Assembly: GCA_002067965.1 (NCBI GenBank)
Contig: MVRN01000043.1
Location: forward strand, 1 to 60,741
DNA: 60,741 nt
Reading direction: 5' to 3'
From: Pelotomaculum sp. PtaU1.Bin035
GTDB lineage: Bacteria > Bacillota > Desulfotomaculia > Desulfotomaculales > Pelotomaculaceae
Made by a program: the position numbers and the translations under genes. Each line of letters starts with the position of its first letter. The stretch's first letter is position 1. Under the pieces are notes generated by a model that saw only the letters and a list, made by a program, of their open reading frames with translations, ran no database searches and was not told where the DNA came from. This document shows, in pieces, positions 53,861 through 60,741 of this stretch.

Positions 53861-54907
53861 ATGAGAAAGATTAAAGTATTGATTATTGATGATTCAGCGC
53901 TGGTCAGGGATATTCTCGCCCGTGGACTGGTTATGGACCCGGAGATAGAGGTGGTTGGGACGGCATCCGACCCTTATGTTGCTCGTGACAAGATAGTGCG
54001 ATTGAAACCGGATGTGCTCACGCTGGATGTGGAGATGCCCAAGATGGACGGGGTGGAATTTTTACGCCGGCTGATGCCGCAGTACCCGTTGCCGGTAGTG
54101 ATGGTCAGTGCTCTTACCAAAAAAGGGGCGGTCATCACACTGGCCGCCCTGGATGCCGGCGCCGTTGAAGTTGTTGCCAAACCAAGCGCCGATATAGCGC
54201 GCGGTTTAAACTCGATGTTGGGGGAGTTGCGGGCTAAGGTTAAAATAGCTGCCAATACTAATGTTAGTGCCTGGAAAGTCAATAAGAAATCTCCCTCCAG
54301 GCTTGTTCGAGCGGAAGGGCAGGCTTTGGCCGAATCAACGGACAAAGTGGTTGCCATCGGGGCTTCAACCGGTGGTACCCAAGCAATCCGCCGGATTTTG
54401 GAGAGCTTCCCTTCCACCATGCCCGGCGTTGTGGTTGTGCAGCATATGCCAGTAGGTTTTACCAGACATTTCGCTGAGAGTTTGAATGAGATATGCGCAA
54501 TGGAAGTAATGGAAGCTAAAACCGGGGACAGGGTGCTACCCGGACGGGTGCTGATCGCGCCGGGTGACTGTCATATGCGGGTGCGCCGCTCCGGCGGCGT
54601 TTATCTGGTTAATTGCCAGCCGGGTGAGAACGTCTGTGGACACTGCCCCTCAGTGGAGGTGCTTTTCCAATCAGTGGCAAAATATGTAGGGGCCAACGCC
54701 GTCGGGGTCATGCTTACCGGTATGGGCAGTGACGGTGCCGACGGCATGGTGGCTATGCGCCGGGCCGGCGCCAGGACTATCGCGCAAGATGAAGCAACTT
54801 CGGTTGTTTTCGGTATGCCCAAGGTGGCATACGAGCGGGGTGGGGTGGACTTCCTGCTGCCGTTAAACAAGATATCGAACACTATTTGCGGCTTACTGGC
54901 AGGGTGA
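53861..54907 (+). CDS. cheB: Chemotaxis methylesterase CheB
   Basis: A 348-residue receptor methylesterase/deamidase regulated by CheA. The receiver has Asp56 (LTLDVEMPKMDG). The esterase has the catalytic Ser169 (GASTGGTQA), His195 (HMPVGFTRHFAESL) and the Asp in GMGSDGADGM. The ATG at 53861 follows AGGAG; an in-frame codon at 53807 overlaps cheR and lacks a site. It is last in the operon and is followed by a terminator. Confidence 0.95.
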   Translation: MRKIKVLIIDDSALVRDILARGLVMDPEIEVVGTASDPYVARDKIVRLKPDVLTLDVEMPKMDGVEFLRRLMPQYPLPVVMVSALTKKGAVITLAALDAGAVEVVAKPSADIARGLNSMLGELRAKVKIAANTNVSAWKVNKKSPSRLVRAEGQALAESTDKVVAIGASTGGTQAIRRILESFPSTMPGVVVVQHMPVGFTRHFAESLNEICAMEVMEAKTGDRVLPGRVLIAPGDCHMRVRRSGGVYLVNCQPGENVCGHCPSVEVLFQSVAKYVGANAVGVMLTGMGSDGADGMVAMRRAGARTIAQDEATSVVFGMPKVAYERGGVDFLLPLNKISNTICGLLAG

Positions 54908-54934
54908 AAAAGCCGCCGGAGCCGCTTTTTTTTA
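54907..54934 (+). terminator. Terminator of the chemosensory operon
   Basis: AAAAAGC (54907-54913) pairs with GCTTTTT (54924-54930), followed by more T residues. Confidence 0.75.
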
Positions 54935-54991
54935 CCTCTTCGCAGTAGCTTCGGTCAGTTATGCGGATGTTGTTGAAGTGGTTTGTGAAAA

Positions 54992-55135
54992 TTGGAAGAA
55001 GGCAGCGAGGATACTGATATCATGCGTATAACGGCAAGGAAGCATCATATTGAGGTTGTGGCAAGCGATATCGGGATGCCGGTGATGGACGGTTATGAAT
55101 TAGTAAGCCGAGTAAGCGCCGGCATCAGGTTTGCC
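54992..55135 (+). pseudogene. Receiver-domain gene fragment
   Basis: A frame starting at TTG 54992 reads IEVVASDIGMPVMDGYELVS, which matches the phosphoacceptor region of response regulators (D-x-x-MP-x-MDG). No acidic pair precedes it and no beta4-beta5 part follows, and it has no ribosome site. It is a decayed remnant beside the chemosensory operon. The bases after 55135 run into hyuB on the other strand. Confidence 0.55.
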
Positions 55136-55176
55136 CGGTTGTTGCCGCCCTATTGCGATTCCACCTGGTTGCCGGC

Positions 55177-56889
55177 TTATCCGTTGCGTTTCTTACGGGT
55201 TTTATCCTCATCAACTTGTAAGGCTTCATTAAATACAACCCCGTAATCTTCAAGCGCCGCAGTTTCTGATATCAAACCATTGACAACATCCTGCCTAACT
55301 GCAGCGGGATCTCTGCGGAGGGGGTCCCCGAAGCCGCCGCCTCCGGCTGTTTGCAGGATTATGGTTGCGCCCTTGGGCACTTCCCTGGTGAATTTACCAG
55401 GTATTTCTTTGCAATCGCTGCCCGGCATTTTAATAAAACACCGGGCACACCTTCCGGGGATCCCTTTTTGTAACCCCCAAGGATTAATAATATTTCTTTC
55501 AGTGCTTATAGAGACGGTGGCATTTTCCAGGACAGTAATCTCACGTGCCAAACCTGTTCCGCCTCTGAACTCACCCGGTCCTCCCGTGTCAGGAATTAAG
55601 CCGTATTTTTCCACCAGTAAAGGGTAATTCATTTCGATAACTTCCACCGGTGTGTTCAAAGTGTTGGTCATATTAACGTGTACCCCGTCCATCCCGTCCT
55701 GATCATATTTAGCTCCCTGGCCGCCGCCGTAGGTTTCTACATAAGAGTAATAATGATGCCGGGCATCCCTGCCGCCGATGGTAAAATTACTCATACTACC
55801 CGTGCCGGCGGCGGTTACCTTGTGGGGAACTGCCTGCGCCAGGGCTCCCAGTACTATATCGGTTATCCTTTGGGCCGTATTTATATTTGCATGAGCGACC
55901 GGCGCCGGGAAGCAGGGATTGACCAGTGTGCCGGGGGGTGTGATTATCTCTACTGCCCGGGCAATACCCTCGCTGGGCGGCAATTCGGGGTCGGCAACAG
56001 CTTTTACAGCAAAATAGGCACAGGCCAGGGTGACTCCGCGGGTGGCATTGACTGGGCCCTTTACCTGCGGGCTGGTGCCGGTGAAGTCAACTATAATCTT
56101 TTCATCTTCAACTTGTACGCGGACGGCGATTTTAATCATGTCACCAGTAATACCGTCCCCTTCCAGGTAATCACTGAATTGGTATGTACCGTTGGGGATA
56201 TTCTTTAGAGCTGCCCGGATCCTCCGTTCAGTATAATTGATAATTTCATCCATATAGTGCTTCAGGGTCTCCGTCCCCGTTTTCCGTTCCAGTTCTTCTA
56301 ATCTCTTGCCGCCAATTTGGTTGGCGGAGATCTGGGCCTGGATATCTCCGTAGAATTCACTTGTTGTTCTGACGTTGTGGGCCAGCACTTTTAACAAGTC
56401 GTTGTTAACCCGCCCCCCGCTGCTTATTTTTACGGGAGGTATCCTGATGCCCTCCTGAAAAATTTCCGTGGCCGTAGTGGACATGCTGCCCGGTACTGTG
56501 CCTCCCATATCTACGTGGTGGGCAAGGTTTGCCACGATAGCTAAAAGGCGGTTTCCGGCAAAAACGGGTGAAATGACGCATATGTCCGGCAGGTGAGAGC
56601 CGCTAATATAGGGATCGTTAATCATGATGGTGTCGCCCGGTGCAAGGTTCCGTACCGGGAAGGTTTCTAAAACTTTTTTTACGACAGTGGGCATCAACCC
56701 TAAATGTAACGGAATATGTTCAGCTTGCGCGGCCAACTCTCCCCCGGGTGTATAGATCGCTGTGGAACAGTCCCGCCGGTCCTTAATGTTGGGAGAAAGC
56801 GCGGTGCGGGTAAGTGTGACGCCCATTTCTTCGGCAATGGACTGCAAGGCGTTTCTGAGCACTTCCAGGGTAATTGGATCGGTATTCAT
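55177..56889 (-). CDS. hyuB: Hydantoinase/oxoprolinase B-type subunit
   Basis: A 570-residue subunit of the HyuB (N-methylhydantoinase B, acetophenone-carboxylase-related) family. Recognisable blocks are DPITLEVLRNALQSIAEEMG at the start, MINDPYISGSHLPD, HHVDMGGTVPGSMSTTATEI, GPVNATRGVTLACA and GGGGFGDP at the end. It begins one base after the hyuA stop. The pair hydrolyses a cyclic amide, or carboxylates a ketone-type substrate, with ATP. The true substrate cannot be read from sequence. Confidence 0.9.
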   Translation of the reverse strand: MNTDPITLEVLRNALQSIAEEMGVTLTRTALSPNIKDRRDCSTAIYTPGGELAAQAEHIPLHLGLMPTVVKKVLETFPVRNLAPGDTIMINDPYISGSHLPDICVISPVFAGNRLLAIVANLAHHVDMGGTVPGSMSTTATEIFQEGIRIPPVKISSGGRVNNDLLKVLAHNVRTTSEFYGDIQAQISANQIGGKRLEELERKTGTETLKHYMDEIINYTERRIRAALKNIPNGTYQFSDYLEGDGITGDMIKIAVRVQVEDEKIIVDFTGTSPQVKGPVNATRGVTLACAYFAVKAVADPELPPSEGIARAVEIITPPGTLVNPCFPAPVAHANINTAQRITDIVLGALAQAVPHKVTAAGTGSMSNFTIGGRDARHHYYSYVETYGGGQGAKYDQDGMDGVHVNMTNTLNTPVEVIEMNYPLLVEKYGLIPDTGGPGEFRGGTGLAREITVLENATVSISTERNIINPWGLQKGIPGRCARCFIKMPGSDCKEIPGKFTREVPKGATIILQTAGGGGFGDPLRRDPAAVRQDVVNGLISETAALEDYGVVFNEALQVDEDKTRKKRNG

Positions 56890-56890
56890 G

Positions 56891-58933
56891 CTATTGCACC
56901 TTCGTTTCTATGACTATGTTTCCCCAGCGGTCACAGCGGGCATGGTCGCCGGGCCAGATTAAAATCGTAGAACCAGCCTGAGTAATGACGGTCGGACCTT
57001 CGAAGCGAAAGCCGGGGCTAATATCCTGCCTGGCGTATACCGGTATCTCATGGTATGATCCGGAGAGATAAACTCGCCTGGTTCCGGAAATATTTGTGTT
57101 ATTGTTTCCCAGCTGGGTTCGGGAGGGTATCTTGGGGAGGACACCGGTTGCCACCAACCGCAAAGTGACAATTTCCATGGGCGCGTTTTCCCTGCAGTAG
57201 CCGTAATACTGCTGATGCAGGCGGTGAAAACGCCTGCTGATAATCCTGATATCCTCTTCAATCAGGGAGTTGCCCGGGATCGAAAGGGTTAATTCATAGG
57301 ACTGACCCTTATAGCGGATGTCCATAAACCTGGCTAGAATTATTTCCGGTCCGGTAAACCCTTCCTGGCCCAGCTCCTTTTGCCCCTGTTCAATTAGTTG
57401 CTCAAATTTGCTATTAATTTCGGCGTAAATGTCAGGAATTAAATTCACAAAGCAAGTTAAGGAATAATCATGGCGCACATCCGCGGACAACATACCCCAG
57501 GCGGAGGTAACGCCGGGGTAAGGGGGAAGCAAGATGCGGGGAATACCCAATTCCCTTGCCAGTTCAACGGCGTGTAAAGGGCCCGCGCCGCCGAACGGCA
57601 CCAAAGTGAAGTCCCGGGTATCAAATCCTTTTTGAACCGATACTACCCGCATGGCCCGGACCATGCTTGCGTTAACTACCCTGATAATACCCTCGGAAGC
57701 CTCCTCCGTTGTCAGCCCGAGGGGTTTACCGATTTTTTCACTAATGGATCGGGCAGATAGTTCGGGTTTCAACGTTTTGAGGCCGGCGAGATCAGTTGGG
57801 CTTAACCTGCCCAACAGCACATTTGCATCAGTTACCGTTGGTTCCTGTCCCCCCAAGTCATAACAAGCGGGTCCGGGGACCGAACCGGCGCTCTTGGGCC
57901 CTACCCGCAAAGCGCTGCCGGCATCTATCCAGGCAATGCTGCCCCCTCCGGCCCCGATTGTATGAATGTCCAGCATGGGCAGCCGTAATGGGTAACCTCC
58001 GATGGCGCCTTCCGTGGTAAAGCGCAACTCCCCATTATGAATAAGGCTGATATCCATGCTTGTCCCGCCCATGTCTGCTGTAATCAGGTTTTTATGCCCC
58101 GTGGAACGGGCCAGGTGAATACCGGCCAGCACACCGCCGGCGGGTCCGCTTAAAGCGATGCGGGCGCTCTGTTTCCGGGCCCGGGGCGCAGTGATTACCC
58201 CGCCGTTGGACTGCATAATGAACAGTTCGCTTTTTACGCCGGTGGAATTCAAATCTCTTTCAAGATGGCTAATATACTTGTCTGTCAGGGGCTTGACCAG
58301 GGCGTTGATAACTGTGGTGCTGGTCCTTTCATATTCCCTGAATTCGGGCAATATTTCGGAGGAAATGGTAACGGACAGGCCGGGTTGATTTTGCTTTAAA
58401 GCATTTTTGAGCAGAATCTCATGAGCTGGGTTGATATATGAGTGCAGCAGACATATTGCCGCCGATTCCACGCCGGTTTCTCTAATTTGTTCGATAATTG
58501 CATTGATTTCTTCGTCCTCAAGCTTGATCTTAACCGATCCGTCAGCTAAAATTCGCTCGTTTATTTCCAGTGCCATATTGCGGGGCAGCAATGGCGGAGG
58601 CTTTAGAGACCAGAAATTATATAGATGAGGCCGGTTCTGCCTGCCGATGTAGATGATGTCTTTAAAGCCCTTGGTAGTGATGAGCGCTAAACTTGCTCCA
58701 TTTTGTTCCAGAATAGCGTTGGTTGCTACCGTGGTGCCGTGCAGAAGCAGGTCAATTTCATGAGGTTGGATTCCTTTCTCTTGAACTATTTTTTTTATCC
58801 CTTCCAGCACTGCAAGTGAGGGGTCGTCAGGGGTTGACGGTTCTTTTGCAATATATAGCTCACCATTATTCCCCAGCAGGCAAAAGTCCGTAAATGTACC
58901 TCCGGTGTCAATGGCTAGCTTGTATGTAGTCAT
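56891..58933 (-). CDS. hyuA: Hydantoinase/oxoprolinase A-type ATPase subunit
   Basis: A 680-residue ATP-binding subunit. The nucleotide-binding start is LAIDTGGTFTDFCLLG, with LLHGTTVATNAILEQNGASL, MGGTSMDISLIHNGE and VPFGGAGPLHAVELARELG. The ATG at 58933 follows GGGAGGT; a frame 54 bases further upstream has no ribosome site. Together with hyuB it forms a two-gene operon. The family also includes acetone and acetophenone carboxylases, so the reaction is open. Confidence 0.92.
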   Translation of the reverse strand: MTTYKLAIDTGGTFTDFCLLGNNGELYIAKEPSTPDDPSLAVLEGIKKIVQEKGIQPHEIDLLLHGTTVATNAILEQNGASLALITTKGFKDIIYIGRQNRPHLYNFWSLKPPPLLPRNMALEINERILADGSVKIKLEDEEINAIIEQIRETGVESAAICLLHSYINPAHEILLKNALKQNQPGLSVTISSEILPEFREYERTSTTVINALVKPLTDKYISHLERDLNSTGVKSELFIMQSNGGVITAPRARKQSARIALSGPAGGVLAGIHLARSTGHKNLITADMGGTSMDISLIHNGELRFTTEGAIGGYPLRLPMLDIHTIGAGGGSIAWIDAGSALRVGPKSAGSVPGPACYDLGGQEPTVTDANVLLGRLSPTDLAGLKTLKPELSARSISEKIGKPLGLTTEEASEGIIRVVNASMVRAMRVVSVQKGFDTRDFTLVPFGGAGPLHAVELARELGIPRILLPPYPGVTSAWGMLSADVRHDYSLTCFVNLIPDIYAEINSKFEQLIEQGQKELGQEGFTGPEIILARFMDIRYKGQSYELTLSIPGNSLIEEDIRIISRRFHRLHQQYYGYCRENAPMEIVTLRLVATGVLPKIPSRTQLGNNNTNISGTRRVYLSGSYHEIPVYARQDISPGFRFEGPTVITQAGSTILIWPGDHARCDRWGNIVIETKVQ

Positions 58934-59384
58934 TGGGGACCTCCCGGCGGTTAAAGTAACAGCACTGATTAAACAAGCCTGTTCCAAAAATATTATAACA
59001 GCATGGAGGCCTCTTTGGATCCAAAAAAAAGTACATTATATAAAATGTCAAGGAAAGAATAATCCCCTTATGCAACGGATTAGAATATACAATCCCTGTA
59101 AGGGGTCTAGTTAGACCTGCAGTCGTTATAGGGCAACTATTTCTTGCTCTCCAATAACCCCATCCACTACTGTTATAGGTGTATGTATATGGGTGTAGCA
59201 ATCGCCGTAACAGAACCAACTTGGTTCTGTATGTATGGTTGGCAAGAGAAATGGTTGCCCTGATGAATATTATCTTTGAAATATGCAACAATTAATCCCG
59301 AACTGCTGCTCAATCACATACATAATTTCTCTTGATTTGTTCATTATAACTATTAGAACGAAAAACCACCGGAGGTTAGCAAAT
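58934..59384. other. Spacer between hyuA and the DUF3231 gene with a 21-bp palindrome
   Basis: No gene is evident. ACAGAACCAACTTGGTTCTGT at 59210-59230 is symmetric around its central base except for that base and could be an operator or a recombination site. The rest is AT-rich with several short repeats. Confidence 0.4.
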
Positions 59385-60404
59385 TTGAAATTAATTTCAA
59401 TATTACCCCCTCTTTCAAAGATAATTCCGTTTGTCAAACCAGAGACTAATAAACCTTTACATGCCGGAGAAATTTACTTCCTATGGGAAGGTTTAACGTC
59501 AGGTTATGGATTTGTTTCTATCGCTGAAACATACTTGATGAACACCGAAGATAGCGAAGTTCATCTACTTTTAGAAGCCCTAGTTAAAGGAACTTACATG
59601 AAACGTATCGCACCCCTGGAACGAATTCTGAAAGAAGAAGGTTTTACTGTTCCACCACGCCCGGCCTCAAAGGTCTTGCAAGGTAAACCTGGGGTTGGAC
59701 AAGAAGTGAAGTTGAGTGATGAAGAAGTAATTAACAATTTAATTGCATGGGGACAGGTTACATTAAATCAAAATGCCAAGGCCGTAGGGGCCATTACCAG
59801 AGAATCTGTCCGAAAGGCTTTTACCAATTTGCTTTTCGATGACATGAAGGGCTATGACACGATTATGGACTTAGCTATTAGCAGACAGTCGTTTATGCCA
59901 CCTCCTCCCGCCACTGCTAAGGATAATAGTCTAAACATTGATGAAGTAGCCAGGCTATGGGAGGAGATTCATTTAAGGCATATAAGTGTAATTAATCTTT
60001 CGATATATTTAAGTAATACAAAAGACAAAGAATTGATTAAGCTACTAAGACGAGCATTACATGAAGTGGCTCTACCTCAGCTTAATCAACTTGAAATAAT
60101 ACTTAAAAATGAAGGTTTTACAGTTCCAACTCGCCCTGTTGATAGATTACAACAAGGACCTTCTGGTCAGATGAGTAAAATCAATTTGAGCGACGAAGAA
60201 GTTCTAAGAGTGTTAATGTCAGCAGCACAAATTTCAATAATGTACCACGTTAGGGCGTATTGTGTTGCAATGAGGAAAGATATGAAAAACTTATTTCGTA
60301 ATATTACATCGACAGAAACAGAAGAGTATCAAAAATTAATACAGTTAACAACTCAACGCCATACTCTAGATAATCCTCCCGTTGTTACATCTAGGCGTGG
60401 ATAA
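59385..60404 (+). CDS. DUF3231 family protein with two tandem helical repeats
   Basis: A 339-residue protein made of two similar helical units, one from about residue 20 (LHAGEIYFLWEGLTSGYGFV) and one from about residue 190 (IDEVARLWEEIHLRHISVIN). Each ends in a matching segment: ILKEEGFTVPPRP then KLSDEEVINNLI, and ILKNEGFTVPTRP then NLSDEEVLRVLM. This fits DUF3231, a Firmicute family often grouped with ferritin-like or spore-coat-type bundles; function is unknown. TTG 59385 is chosen for the GGAGG nine bases upstream. It is more AT-rich than its neighbours, which could mean recent acquisition. Confidence 0.75.
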   Translation: MKLISILPPLSKIIPFVKPETNKPLHAGEIYFLWEGLTSGYGFVSIAETYLMNTEDSEVHLLLEALVKGTYMKRIAPLERILKEEGFTVPPRPASKVLQGKPGVGQEVKLSDEEVINNLIAWGQVTLNQNAKAVGAITRESVRKAFTNLLFDDMKGYDTIMDLAISRQSFMPPPPATAKDNSLNIDEVARLWEEIHLRHISVINLSIYLSNTKDKELIKLLRRALHEVALPQLNQLEIILKNEGFTVPTRPVDRLQQGPSGQMSKINLSDEEVLRVLMSAAQISIMYHVRAYCVAMRKDMKNLFRNITSTETEEYQKLIQLTTQRHTLDNPPVVTSRRG

Positions 60405-60618
60405 AGGCCATTGGTATAATAGATATCGTCTGCAAATAGTGGTGTTTTACGAGCCCCTATTTCGTATTTTTAACAAACTGTGTAACATCAAAGGATCACG
60501 ATCATCTATAAAACCATATGATACTGGCTCTCCGGCTTGTTTTTCTACCCTTCCTCTGGAATGATACAATAAAAGCGCACACCTTTGACAAAAATAGAGT
60601 CAAGGAGATGTTGCGAAA
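60405..60618. other. Junction between DUF3231 and an IS3-type element
   Basis: No gene is convincing here. The boundary of the insertion sequence should be inside this stretch; a possible end starts near TGGAATGATACAAT (about 60558). The second inverted repeat is outside the window, so it cannot be checked. Confidence 0.3.
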
Positions 60619-60741
60619 ATGGCAAACAAATACACAGAGGAATTCAAACAAGAAGCACTAAAAGTATGTGAGCAGCATGGAGTACGAGCGACGAGCGAGA
60701 AGTTGGGGATCCCGATCAAAACGCTGTACCTCTGGCAACGT
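60619..60741 (+). mobile_element. IS3-family transposase OrfA, N-terminal part
   Basis: An open frame from ATG 60619 (CAAGGAGATG upstream) to the window end gives 41 residues beginning NKYTEEFKQEALKVC. It contains the helix-turn-helix GVRATSEKLGIPIKTLYLWQ of HTH_Tnp_1 transposases. It is cut by the window edge. Confidence 0.88.

Overview
The window looks like a chromosomal segment of an anaerobic, spore-forming Firmicute of the Desulfotomaculum/Pelotomaculum type. This is an inference from gene content: Wood-Ljungdahl corrinoid protein genes, a selenocysteine formate dehydrogenase, a multi-subunit NAD(P)-linked [FeFe] hydrogenase, a SleB-type cortex hydrolase, a DnaD/DnaI-type pair, a T-box leader and a Firmicute-style 6S RNA locus. 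No phage and no CRISPR array is visible. The only mobile element is the start of an IS3-family element at the right edge.

Layout. (1) 1-1.9 kb: the end of an unrecognised membrane protein gene, a YcgR-like PilZ gene with an in-frame TAG at codon 6, three tRNA genes (Lys, Tyr, Pro) with their own promoter and terminator, and a candidate small RNA. (2) 1.9-7.3 kb: the corrinoid methyl branch of the acetyl-CoA pathway (acsC, a corrinoid activator, acsD, acsE) and a 31-residue membrane peptide. (3) 7.3-18 kb: housekeeping genes (gap, dnaD-like, dnaI-like, a LysM/SleB hydrolase, a P-loop/Asp23-like fusion, rarA, trxA, 6S RNA, aspS, hisS). The hisS-aspS operon has a T-box leader whose bases fit tRNA-Asn, and AspRS carries non-discriminating signature residues. 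(4) 18-32 kb: a ferredoxin-nitroreductase and topB, then a molybdenum/formate block: mobB, fdhD, a Sec-containing fdhA with a visible SECIS hairpin, two MoeA-type proteins, a one-component molybdate-type regulator and modABC. (5) 32-39 kb: a topB remnant, a small GHKL ATPase and a four-gene hydrogenase operon (hndA-B-C-D) in which the HndC subunit is fused to a GltD/NfnB-like flavoprotein; there is a candidate Rex operator. (6) 39-55 kb: a phosphoesterase, then what appears to be a layered signalling module: a GEMM-I (c-di-GMP-type) riboswitch with its own terminator, a receiver-PAS histidine kinase, a sigma-54 activator, a -24/-12 promoter, and a chemosensory operon (cheY, second receiver, cheA, cheW, short cheR, giant poly-HAMP receptor, cheR, cheB). 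(7) 55-60.7 kb: hydantoinase-type hyuB/hyuA, a two-repeat DUF3231 gene and the IS3 fragment.

How it fits together. Formate dehydrogenase, molybdate uptake and cofactor genes, hydrogenase and the corrinoid proteins form a C1/H2 redox inventory suited to acetogenic or syntrophic life. The most notable unit is 40.7-54.9 kb, where the sequence suggests a cascade: second-messenger riboswitch, then two-component activator, then sigma-54 promoter, then a chemosensory array whose receptor contains exactly three 226-residue repeats. All functions are inferred from sequence motifs read by eye; no database search was run.
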